DNA of 10,976 bases from JAZGDL01 sp036477795. GTDB taxonomy: Bacteria > Planctomycetota > Phycisphaerae > UBA1845. The notes under the pieces were generated by a model. It was not told the origin of the DNA. It worked only from the letters and a program-made list of their open reading frames with translations, and searched no databases. Every line of letters begins with the position of its first letter. Within the stretch, counting starts at the first letter, position 1. Position numbers and translations under genes: made by a program. Positions 5,817 through 10,976 of the stretch are shown here, piece by piece. Location: NCBI GenBank assembly GCA_036477795.1, contig JAZGDL010000479.1, positions 1-10,976 of the forward strand. The letters are read 5' to 3'.

Positions 5817-7498
5817 GGGGCTGACTCCACCATATCCGCCAGGCCTGCGCCTGCGGGAACCATGGGAAAAACGTTTTCTTCCAAATGACAAACGGCGTGC
5901 AAGAGCGCCGGACCTTCGCAGTTCCACCACGCCTCCATCGTCGCAGCCATGTCATCGAGACTATTGAGGGTAAAAGCTTCAAGCCCGTAAACGCGGGCCA
6001 GGGCGGCGAAGTCCGGATTATCCGACATGTCCACGGCGCTGTAGCGGTTTTCAAAGAACATCTCCTGCCACTGCCGCACCATACCCAAGTACTTGTTGTC
6101 CATGATCAGGATTTTGATCGGCACATTGCAGCGACGAATGGTGGCCATCTCGGCCATGGTCATCTGAAATCCGCCGTCGCCGACAACAGCCAGAACCTTC
6201 TGGTCGGGACAAGCAAACTGAGCCCCCATGGCCGACGGTACTCCAAAGCCCATTGTGCCCGAACCGCCGGAGGTGATGAACTTACAAGGATGGGCCGGCC
6301 GAACGCGCTGGGCCGTCCACATCTGATGCTGCCCCACGTCGGTCGCGACGATGGCCTCTGAGCCGATGAACCTGAACAACGCATCGAGCAATGCGGTCGG
6401 AGGAATGGTGCCCGGCTCCGCCGGAACGGGCGCAGTCAATCCATCGCCGATGGCCATGGCCTGTTGCTGCCACTCGACGAACGGAGTGACCGGATCGGTC
6501 GTCAGAATGGACAGCCAGGCCTCCAGCACGGCGCTCAGGTCGCCGTTGACGGCCACGTCCACCGTGACGATCTTACCGATCTCAGCCGGGTCAATGTCGA
6601 CGTGGATGATCCTCGCCTCGGGGGCGAACTTCTCCAGGTTGCCGGTCACGCGATCATCGAACCGAATGCCCATACCCAGGATAAGATCGCTTTGAGTGAT
6701 AGACTTATTGGACCGGCGATGCCCGTGCATGCCCGGCATGCCCAACCAGCCCGGGTAGTTGGGGTCGGCTGAGCCGAGACCTAACAGCGTGGTAATCACC
6801 GGAACCTGGGTCACCTGGCACCAGCGGCGGAACAGCTCGGTGGCCCCGGAGAGCCCGCACCCGTTACCCACGATGCACACGGGTCTGACGGACGCCCGGA
6901 GAAGCTCATGAGCCTTCTGCAAAGCAGCCGGGTCAAACGTGGGCGCCGGCTCATATCCGGCCAATTGGGTCAGCGGCGAGTAGAGCTTTTCGGTCTTGTC
7001 CACCAGAACGTCCTTGGGAATGTCCACCAGGACCGGCCCGGGGCGGCCGCTCCGGGCAAGGAAGATCGCCTCCGCCATGATCTCCGGCAGCTCATCGACC
7101 GAGCGAACCAGATAGGACTGTTTGGTGATAACGGCGACGATGCCCAGCACATCGGCTTCCTGGAAACCGTCGGTCCCGATCAACGTGCGGGCAACCTGCC
7201 CGGTGATGCAAAGCACCGGGGAGGAGTCCATCATCGCGGTGTTGATGCCCGTCACCAGGTTGGTGGCCCCGGGGCCCGAGGTGGCTATGCAAACGCCCAA
7301 TCGCCCCGAAGCACGGGCGTAGCCGTCGGCGGCGTGGACAGCCGACTGCTCGTGGCGGGTCAGGATGTGCTCTACCCCACAGTCCAGCAGGGCGTCATAC
7401 AAGGGCATGATGGCCCCGCCGGGATATCCGAACGCAACATCAACCCCCGACTCGACCAGAGCGTCGACGACCACTTGTGATCCCGTTCGATGGGCCAT
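5813..7498 (-). CDS. ilvB: Acetohydroxyacid (acetolactate) synthase large subunit
   Basis: ThDP- and FAD-dependent enzyme that condenses two pyruvates, or pyruvate with 2-oxobutyrate, in the first common step of valine and isoleucine synthesis. The 561-aa protein has catalytic E50 in TRHEQSAVHAADGYARA, the FAD-domain stretch GMGIRFDDRVTG, and the ThDP/Mg motif from GDG (440-442) to DN (467-468). LGMVRQWQEMFFENRYS follows, with the Trp that marks biosynthetic AHAS and separates it from catabolic AlsS or pyruvate oxidase. Two ATGs compete: 7504 and 7498. The AAAGGA at 7510-7505 touches the first but stands 6 nt from the second, so I choose 7498. It is the first structural gene after the attenuator. 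Unlike its neighbours it shows no repeat-derived insertion that I can see. The stop overlaps the small-subunit start. Confidence 0.96.
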   Translation of the reverse strand: MAHRTGSQVVVDALVESGVDVAFGYPGGAIMPLYDALLDCGVEHILTRHEQSAVHAADGYARASGRLGVCIATSGPGATNLVTGINTAMMDSSPVLCITGQVARTLIGTDGFQEADVLGIVAVITKQSYLVRSVDELPEIMAEAIFLARSGRPGPVLVDIPKDVLVDKTEKLYSPLTQLAGYEPAPTFDPAALQKAHELLRASVRPVCIVGNGCGLSGATELFRRWCQVTQVPVITTLLGLGSADPNYPGWLGMPGMHGHRRSNKSITQSDLILGMGIRFDDRVTGNLEKFAPEARIIHVDIDPAEIGKIVTVDVAVNGDLSAVLEAWLSILTTDPVTPFVEWQQQAMAIGDGLTAPVPAEPGTIPPTALLDALFRFIGSEAIVATDVGQHQMWTAQRVRPAHPCKFITSGGSGTMGFGVPSAMGAQFACPDQKVLAVVGDGGFQMTMAEMATIRRCNVPIKILIMDNKYLGMVRQWQEMFFENRYSAVDMSDNPDFAALARVYGLEAFTLNSLDDMAATMEAWWNCEGPALLHAVCHLEENVFPMVPAGAGLADMVESAP

Positions 7499-7558
7499 TA
7501 ACATTCCTTTTGCCTGGCAACCGCTCCTGACCGGCCCGCACGCCGCGGACCGGGCAAC

Positions 7559-7582
7559 AAAAAAAGCCGACGACCCGCGGCT
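7559..7582 (-). terminator. Intrinsic terminator of the ilvB attenuator
   Basis: On the minus strand AGCCG (7582-7578) pairs with CGGCT (7569-7565) around an 8-nt loop, and seven T (7565-7559) follow. The stem is short but all G-C except the closing pair. It lies about 60 nt before the ilvB start and after the leader peptide, so it can only work as a conditional (attenuation) terminator for the operon. Confidence 0.72.
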
Positions 7583-7660
7583 GCGAGCGTCAGCTTGAAG
7601 TTCTTAGTCAGTTTCTTGACTAGGTCAGCTTCATGCCTCCCTCGCGCCGCTGTACGCGGC
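7577..7660 (-). promoter_or_regulatory. Attenuator: competing hairpins of the ilv/leu operon leader
   Basis: Arm 1 (GCCGC, 7660-7656) pairs with arm 2 (GCGGC, 7650-7646) around a 5-nt loop. Arm 2 extended (GCGGCGCGAG, 7650-7641) also pairs with arm 3 (CTCGC-A-GCCGC, 7587-7577): ten base pairs with a single bulged A. Arms 1 and 3 share CAGCCGCG. Two nested helices, TGAAG/CTTCA (7633-7629 with 7600-7596) and TAGTCA/TGACTA (7622-7617 with 7610-7605), bring arms 2 and 3 together. Arm 3 contains the 5' half of the terminator, so the 2:3 helix would prevent termination. A ribosome stalled on the Val/Leu/Ile codons would cover arm 1 and favour 2:3; one that reaches the leader stop passes through arm 2 (codons 47-50) and frees arm 3. 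Pairings are read by eye; energies are not computed. Confidence 0.75.
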
Positions 7661-7790
7661 TGACAATAATAAGCACCAGAGGTAGCAAAACACCGATCGA
7701 CGCTGTCTCCGACCCGCCCTCAAACCGGCGCGGACTCCCCGCCACCACCGTACCGCTCGCCAAAAGGTTGTCACGGACTCGAAACTGCAT
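7620..7790 (-). CDS. BCAA operon leader peptide (attenuator peptide), 56 aa
   Basis: A short ORF between the putative promoter and ilvB. It opens with ATG at 7790-7788, three nucleotides after an in-frame TGA, and ends with TAG at 7622-7620. Residues 34-43 read VLLPLVLIIV: nine of ten consecutive codons are Val, Leu or Ile (GTT TTG CTA CCT CTG GTG CTT ATT ATT GTC, 7691-7662). This is the hallmark of leader peptides that sense charged branched-chain tRNAs, as in the ilv and leu leaders of enterobacteria. The run ends two nucleotides before the first arm of the attenuator. No strong Shine-Dalgarno sequence precedes the ATG, so translation may be weak or may start at an internal GTG or TTG. I know of no close homologue; such peptides are not conserved in sequence. 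The role is inferred from codon content and RNA layout. Confidence 0.78.
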   Translation of the reverse strand: MQFRVRDNLLASGTVVAGSPRRFEGGSETASIGVLLPLVLIIVSRVQRREGGMKLT

Positions 7791-7849
7791 AGATCACACT
7801 ACTGCCCGCACTACTCCCGTCTGCCCTCCAACATGCACAGAATACCATA

Positions 7850-7878
7850 TTATTATCGAATACAGATTGCCTTTGCAA
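7850..7878 (-). promoter_or_regulatory. Putative sigma70-type promoter of the ilv/leu operon
   Basis: TTGCAA (7878-7873), a 17-nt spacer and TAATAA (7855-7850) on the minus strand, preceded by a T/A-rich stretch (7905-7880) that could serve as an UP element. This is the most AT-rich patch of the window. The implied start near 7843 gives a leader RNA of about 345 nt before ilvB that contains the whole attenuator. Sigma specificity in this lineage is assumed. Confidence 0.5.
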
Positions 7879-7956
7879 CAGAAAAATCAAGAAAATCACA
7901 AGTTTTTCGGACGATAAACAACCGCACCGAAACGGGATGGGTCCGGATTCAGCGCT

Positions 7957-7985
7957 TTGTGGCCACCGGCAGTTGACGCTATATT
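7957..7985 (+). promoter_or_regulatory. Possible promoter for the radical SAM gene
   Basis: TTGTGG (7957-7962), a 17-nt spacer and TATATT (7980-7985) on the plus strand, 24 nt before the ATG at 8010. The implied mRNA leader would be under 20 nt. It is divergent from the ilv promoter. The match is modest and could be chance. The rest of the 7505-8009 gap holds the leader ORF, the attenuator and the ilvB ribosome binding site; I see nothing else in it. Confidence 0.3.
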
Positions 7986-8009
7986 GCCGGGGCGGGCCCG
8001 GATGATCGT

Positions 8010-9014
8010 ATGACCGTCTACGTGCGGAACGAATTCGACGAGCGAGTCGAAAAAGCCACCGGCTCGCCTCTGCGGGCCCAGTCGATCGACACTATCCAGG
8101 TCAACATCGGCCTGACGTGCGACCTGGCCTGCCGGCACTGCCACGTCGAGTCCTCGCCGAAACGTAAGGAACAGATGGATTGGGAGACGATCCTGCTGAC
8201 ACTCTCCGCCGCCAAGCGAGCCGGTGCCCGTACCATAGACATCACCGGCGGTGCTCCGGAGATGAACCCGCACTTTCGCCGCTTGGTACGCAGCGCACGG
8301 GACGAGAACCTTGAGGTGATCGTCCGTACCAATCTGACCATCATGGGCCACGATGGCTACCAAGACCTGCCGGAGTTTTACCGCGACCAGAGGGTGCACC
8401 TGGTGGCGTCTCTGCCCTGCTATAGTCCTGAGAACGTCAGCAAGCAGCGCGGACTGCACGTGTACGACGCCAGCATTGCGGTGATCAAGCGGCTCAACGC
8501 CGTGGGATACGGGATCAACGCTTATCCGAGCCCCAAGCGCCAGCGCGGGGTCTGCGGTGACCTGAAGCTGGATCTGGTCTACAACCCCGTAGGCCCCGCG
8601 CTGCCGCCGGATCAGATCCAACTGGAGGTGGACTACCGCCGGGAACTCCATCGGCGCTTCGGCATCAAGTTCACCCGGCTCATCGCCATGACCAACATGC
8701 CCATAGGCCGGTTCCTGCACGATCTGCGTCGCGACGGGGGACAGCAGCGGTATATGCAACTGCTGCGCGACTCATTCAACCCCCAAACGCTCGACGGATT
8801 GATGTGCCGGTTCCAGGTACACGTGAGCTGGGATGGAACGTTGCACGACTGCGATTTCAACTACGCCTGCGGCCTGCCGACGGAAGCGAGCGCTCCCCGG
8901 CACATCCGCGACTTCAACCCGGCGTCGCTGGTGAACCGTCCCATCGTCACCAGAACGCACTGCCTGGGCTGCACGGCCGGACACGGCTCTTCCTGCGGGG
9001 GGGCCTTGGCATGA
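8010..9014 (+). CDS. ArsS-like radical SAM protein (DUF3641 C-terminal domain)
   Basis: Radical SAM enzyme of the ArsS family, whose characterised members attach the deoxyadenosyl group to dimethylarsinite in arsenosugar synthesis. The 334-aa product has IDTIQVNIGLTC-DLA-C-RH-C with the CxxxCxxC cluster at C37, C41 and C44, a GGAPEMN stretch (SAM contact), and a Cys-rich C-terminus (HVSWDGTLHDCDFN, then HCLGCTAGHGSSCGG with C318, C321 and C329), typical of the family. Some relatives are selenoproteins; here those positions are cysteines and no in-frame TGA interrupts the gene. The ATG at 8010 is the only ATG after the upstream in-frame stop at 7974; its ribosome binding site is weak. Residues 174-181 (SPKRQRGV), just before LKLDLVYNP, come from an interspersed repeat. 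No arsM is in view, so the arsenic role is uncertain. It overlaps the next gene by ATGA. Confidence 0.85.
   Translation: MTVYVRNEFDERVEKATGSPLRAQSIDTIQVNIGLTCDLACRHCHVESSPKRKEQMDWETILLTLSAAKRAGARTIDITGGAPEMNPHFRRLVRSARDENLEVIVRTNLTIMGHDGYQDLPEFYRDQRVHLVASLPCYSPENVSKQRGLHVYDASIAVIKRLNAVGYGINAYPSPKRQRGVCGDLKLDLVYNPVGPALPPDQIQLEVDYRRELHRRFGIKFTRLIAMTNMPIGRFLHDLRRDGGQQRYMQLLRDSFNPQTLDGLMCRFQVHVSWDGTLHDCDFNYACGLPTEASAPRHIRDFNPASLVNRPIVTRTHCLGCTAGHGSSCGGALA
8529..8552. repeat. Element E, copy in the radical SAM gene
   Basis: AGCCCCAAGCGC-CA-GCGCGGGGTC, with CCCC..GGGG and GCGC..GCGC arms. Read on the plus strand as SPKRQRGV. It matches 10461-10484 at 23 of 24 positions, and I recall the motif as common in planctomycete proteins. 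Confidence 0.85.
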
Positions 9015-9814
9015 GTCCCACGACATGTCCGACGACCGGATCGGTGCCAGGAAGCCCACGGCTTAGCGGTGTCGCGTGCGACACCTTTACAGACAACTCC
9101 ATCGCCGGATCGACACCATGCCAACGTCTGTCGGTCATCATCCCCGCGCGCAACGAAGAGGGAACGATAGCGCGGGTTCTCGAATGTCTGTGCGACGCAA
9201 ATCTCTGGGAGGTGATCGTCGTCGATGGGCAAAGCGACGACCGCACCCGTGAGATCGCCCACTTGCACGGGGCCTTGGTCATACAGTCTCAGCCGGGCCG
9301 AGGTCGACAGCTCAACATCGGCGCTGCCGGCGCCACCGGGGACACGCTTCTGTTTCTCCACGCCGACACATTACTGCCGCCAAAGTTTGACGAGCATGTC
9401 TTTCGTGTTCTGGCCCGCCCCCGGACCAGCGCCGGTGCTTTTCGGCTGAGAATTGACGCACCCGGAGCCTCCTTACGATTGATAGAGCAAATGGTCAATT
9501 ACCGATCCCGCTTCCTGCAGATGCCCTACGGCGACCAGGCGATTTTCGTCAAGGCGGACGCCTTCCGTCGGGTGGGCGGATTTCCGCAACTGCCGGTCAT
9601 GGAAGACTACGAGCTGGTTCGACGCTTGCGCCGTCTGGGGCGAATCGAGATCGCCCCCGCTGCGGTGGTCACGTCGGCCCGGCGGTGGCTAACCGGTGGC
9701 GTCTGGCGAACCACTTTATACAATCGAGTCTGCGTGGCAGCGTACCGCCTGGGGGTGCATCCGGATCTTATCGCTCGATGGCGTGACCCACGGAATGCAA
9801 TCCGTGGGCTTTGA
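9011..9814 (+). CDS. Family 2 glycosyltransferase, radical-SAM-associated type
   Basis: Probable sugar-nucleotide transferase with a GT-A fold. Of 267 residues, 40-257 form the domain: LSVIIPARNEEGTIARVLECL (nucleotide-binding start), EVIVVDGQSDDRT, LFLHADT (HAD at 117-119 in the DxD position), YGDQAIFV, and MEDYELVRRLRR with the probable catalytic ED (198-199). It matches the small GT2 group found beside ArsS-like radical SAM genes (I recall TIGR04283); the ATGA overlap with such a gene supports this. The acceptor is unknown. I chose ATG 9011 for the overlap; GTG at 9044 is an alternative. The first 38 residues are not part of the usual fold, and residues 17-25 come from a 27-nt repeat. The last residues DPRNAIRGL and the TGA lie at a palindromic repeat, so the natural end was probably near RWR. 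Confidence 0.85.
   Translation: MSPTTCPTTGSVPGSPRLSGVACDTFTDNSIAGSTPCQRLSVIIPARNEEGTIARVLECLCDANLWEVIVVDGQSDDRTREIAHLHGALVIQSQPGRGRQLNIGAAGATGDTLLFLHADTLLPPKFDEHVFRVLARPRTSAGAFRLRIDAPGASLRLIEQMVNYRSRFLQMPYGDQAIFVKADAFRRVGGFPQLPVMEDYELVRRLRRLGRIEIAPAAVVTSARRWLTGGVWRTTLYNRVCVAAYRLGVHPDLIARWRDPRNAIRGL
9059..9085. repeat. Palindromic element D, copy in the glycosyltransferase N-terminus
   Basis: Identical over 27 nt to 5511-5537. Here it is coding (RLSGVACDT) in the N-terminal extension of the glycosyltransferase. Confidence 0.88.
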
Positions 9815-10976
9815 CGGACCCACGGACTGCAATCCGCGGGCTTCCAGGAAGCACCCCGACGCGAAGGTGCGAAGGATGTCGGTGCGAGCGGTAGACACGC
9901 TGGGTGGTCTTCTTAATAAGATCCTGCTCGTCGGCCAGAAAGATATTGTCCAGGTACTTTTGAGGGTTGCGATCCACCAGTGGAAACCAGGTGCTTTGTA
10001 TCTGAATCATGATCCGATGACCTCGCTTGAAGGTGTGCAGCACGTCCTGCAGCTCGAAGGCGACGTGGGTGGGCTGATCGGGAATGAACGGTTCGGGGTG
10101 GGCGTAGCTGTCGCGATAACGACCCCGAATGACCTCGCTGCGCACCATCATCTGGTAGCCGCCCAAACGTTTCCCCGGAGGCATCTCAGCGTGGTCCGGT
10201 GTATCGGCGGGAAAGACGTCGATGAGCTTGACGATCCAATCGGATGCAGTGCCGGAGGTTGACACCCACAGATCGGCCATGATCGGTCCAGCCAGGGTGA
10301 CGTCGTCTTTGAGCACTACGGTCCGGTATACCAGAACGTCGGGTCGGCGGGCGGCGAATCGTTGGTCGTCGGTCATGTACTCCCGGGTCATATCGGTCGC
10401 CACGGCTTCGGTGAAAGGCACCGGTTTTTGCGGATCGCTCACGAATTCATCGAACATCAGAGCCCCAAGCGCAAGCGCGGGGTCTCCTGTCTCATGCGGT
10501 TCATCGGGCGCGTCAAAGGAAAGCGTCCCGCCCGGGCGACAGTAGAGGCTTCGCCGCTGGGTTGCCGACGGCGGCCAGTGGTTGAAAGTCCGCCACCGGT
10601 TGGCGCCGGTTTCAAAAACGTAGGCTTCAGGAAGCTGCATGTCACCCTTATCCTTGAGAAAGTGGTTGAAGAAAGGCAACTCGATGTGCTCCTGATAGAA
10701 CAGTGAGGTCTTGGCGCCGAATTGGATGTGGCCCAGCTTCTCGCCCTCGGTGCGAGCCCAGCCGCCGTGGGGCCAGGGCCCCATGACCAGGATGTTGAAG
10801 ACACCGGGGTTGAGTTTCTCGACGTACTTGTAGGTGTTGAGCGAACCGTAGAGATCCTCGGCATCGAACCAGCCGCCGACGGTCATGACCGCCGGGGCCA
10901 CGTTCTTCAGGTGGGGCAGTATGTTGCGCCTCTGCCAGAATTCGTCGTAGTCGGGGTGCTCGACGATCCTGTTCCA
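9768..10976 (-). CDS. CocE/NonD family hydrolase, C-terminal 402 residues (cut by window edge)
   Basis: Serine hydrolase of the X-Pro dipeptidyl-peptidase/cocaine esterase family. The frame is open to the right edge; the nucleophile Ser lies outside. In view are the end of the alpha/beta-hydrolase domain with the acid residue in GGWFD (Asp 38 of the visible part) and catalytic His in GPWPHGGW (His 70), then the beta-sandwich C-terminal domain (DVTLAGPIMADLWVSTSGTASDWIVKLIDVFP and RIMIQIQSTWFPLVDRNPQ). The family usually ends near the VYRSHRHPSHLRVGVLP stretch; the 25 residues after it are encoded by a palindrome pair and the reverse strand of the glycosyltransferase end. DPALALGA in the middle is the reverse reading of the repeat seen in the radical SAM gene. 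Internal ATG and GTG codons near 10886-10901 are not starts, since conserved sequence (WNRIVEHPDYDEFW) precedes them. The substrate is unknown. Confidence 0.88.
   Translation of the reverse strand, partial: WNRIVEHPDYDEFWQRRNILPHLKNVAPAVMTVGGWFDAEDLYGSLNTYKYVEKLNPGVFNILVMGPWPHGGWARTEGEKLGHIQFGAKTSLFYQEHIELPFFNHFLKDKGDMQLPEAYVFETGANRWRTFNHWPPSATQRRSLYCRPGGTLSFDAPDEPHETGDPALALGALMFDEFVSDPQKPVPFTEAVATDMTREYMTDDQRFAARRPDVLVYRTVVLKDDVTLAGPIMADLWVSTSGTASDWIVKLIDVFPADTPDHAEMPPGKRLGGYQMMVRSEVIRGRYRDSYAHPEPFIPDQPTHVAFELQDVLHTFKRGHRIMIQIQSTWFPLVDRNPQKYLDNIFLADEQDLIKKTTQRVYRSHRHPSHLRVGVLPGSPRIAVRGSVKAHGLHSVGHAIER
9787..9840. repeat. Element B pair at the convergent gene ends
   Basis: Two copies (9787-9808 and 9819-9840), 32 nt apart start to start, with one and two departures from the perfect 853-874 copy. 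They cover the glycosyltransferase stop (9812-9814) and encode the hydrolase tail on the other strand. Paired hairpins here could end transcription from both sides, but there is no T run. Confidence 0.85.
10461..10484. repeat. Element E, copy in the hydrolase gene
   Basis: AGCCCCAAGCGC-AA-GCGCGGGGTC on the plus strand. The hydrolase is read on the minus strand, giving DPALALGA, the opposite orientation to the copy in the radical SAM gene. Confidence 0.85.

Noticed and set aside
7505..7900. T-box riboswitch upstream of ilvB
   Set aside because: No T-box consensus (AGGGTGGNACCGCG) or specifier stem arrangement seen; the Val/Leu/Ile codon run supports ribosome-mediated attenuation instead.
7896..8759. 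Minus-strand ORF of 287 codons opposite the radical SAM gene
   Set aside because: Shadow of a conserved radical SAM frame; it also runs over the putative promoter region.
8964..9000. Selenocysteine codon in the Cys-rich C-terminus
   Set aside because: No in-frame TGA before the natural stop; all motif positions are ordinary Cys codons.
8997..9003. Run of seven G near the end of the radical SAM gene as a frameshift site or sequencing error
   Set aside because: The frame through it gives the conserved GSSCGGALA end and the ATGA overlap, so no shift is needed.
8804..9010. Upstream in-frame extension of the glycosyltransferase
   Set aside because: It lies inside the radical SAM coding sequence in another frame; the ATGA overlap start at 9011 is better supported.
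1..10976. CRISPR array, tRNA, rRNA, insertion sequence or phage genes
   Set aside because: The repeats are dispersed and lack regular spacers; I saw no tRNA cloverleaf, transposase, integrase or phage protein.

Overview
The window is high-GC bacterial DNA carrying most of a branched-chain amino acid (BCAA) biosynthesis operon on the minus strand, followed by a short plus-strand pair of genes and the end of a hydrolase gene. Dense gene packing, the family types, and many short palindromic repeats lying between and inside genes suggest a member of the Planctomycetota. That assignment rests on recognising the repeat types and gene order from memory, not on a 16S or marker search.

Layout. The minus strand, read from 7.9 kb down to 1, holds a sigma70-like promoter (about 7878-7850), a 56-codon leader peptide ORF (7790-7620), an attenuator with mutually exclusive hairpins and a U-run terminator (7660-7559), ilvB, a 91-aa IlvM-like small subunit, ilvC, leuA, leuC, leuD and the first 248 codons of a citramalate synthase gene (cimA) that runs off the left edge. 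Five of the six gene junctions are overlapping or touching (ATGA, TAATG or TAGATG), so this is one translationally coupled unit. It supplies acetohydroxyacid synthase and ketol-acid reductoisomerase for Val/Ile, isopropylmalate synthase for Leu, citramalate synthase for threonine-independent Ile, and one LeuCD isomerase that can serve both the Leu and citramalate branches. leuB, ilvD and ilvE are not in the window.

On the plus strand, 8010-9814 encodes an ArsS-like radical SAM protein and a family 2 glycosyltransferase of the radical-SAM-associated type, joined by an ATGA overlap. Converging on them from the right edge is the C-terminal 402 residues of a CocE/NonD-type alpha/beta hydrolase; the two reading frames overlap tail to tail inside a pair of palindromes.

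Two things stand out. First, the operon leader: the short ORF carries the run V-L-L-P-L-V-L-I-I-V directly before an antiterminator/terminator arrangement, a classical ribosome-mediated attenuator. It is shorter than a usual ORF cutoff and easily missed. Second, at least eight types of short repeat occur about a dozen times in 11 kb, and most copies sit in frame inside conserved genes (CimA, LeuA, LeuC, LeuD, IlvC, ArsS, the glycosyltransferase and the hydrolase). One palindrome is read in two different frames in two paralogous enzymes, and another is read on opposite strands in two unrelated genes. This resembles the protein-invading palindromic elements of Rickettsia, in a different lineage.
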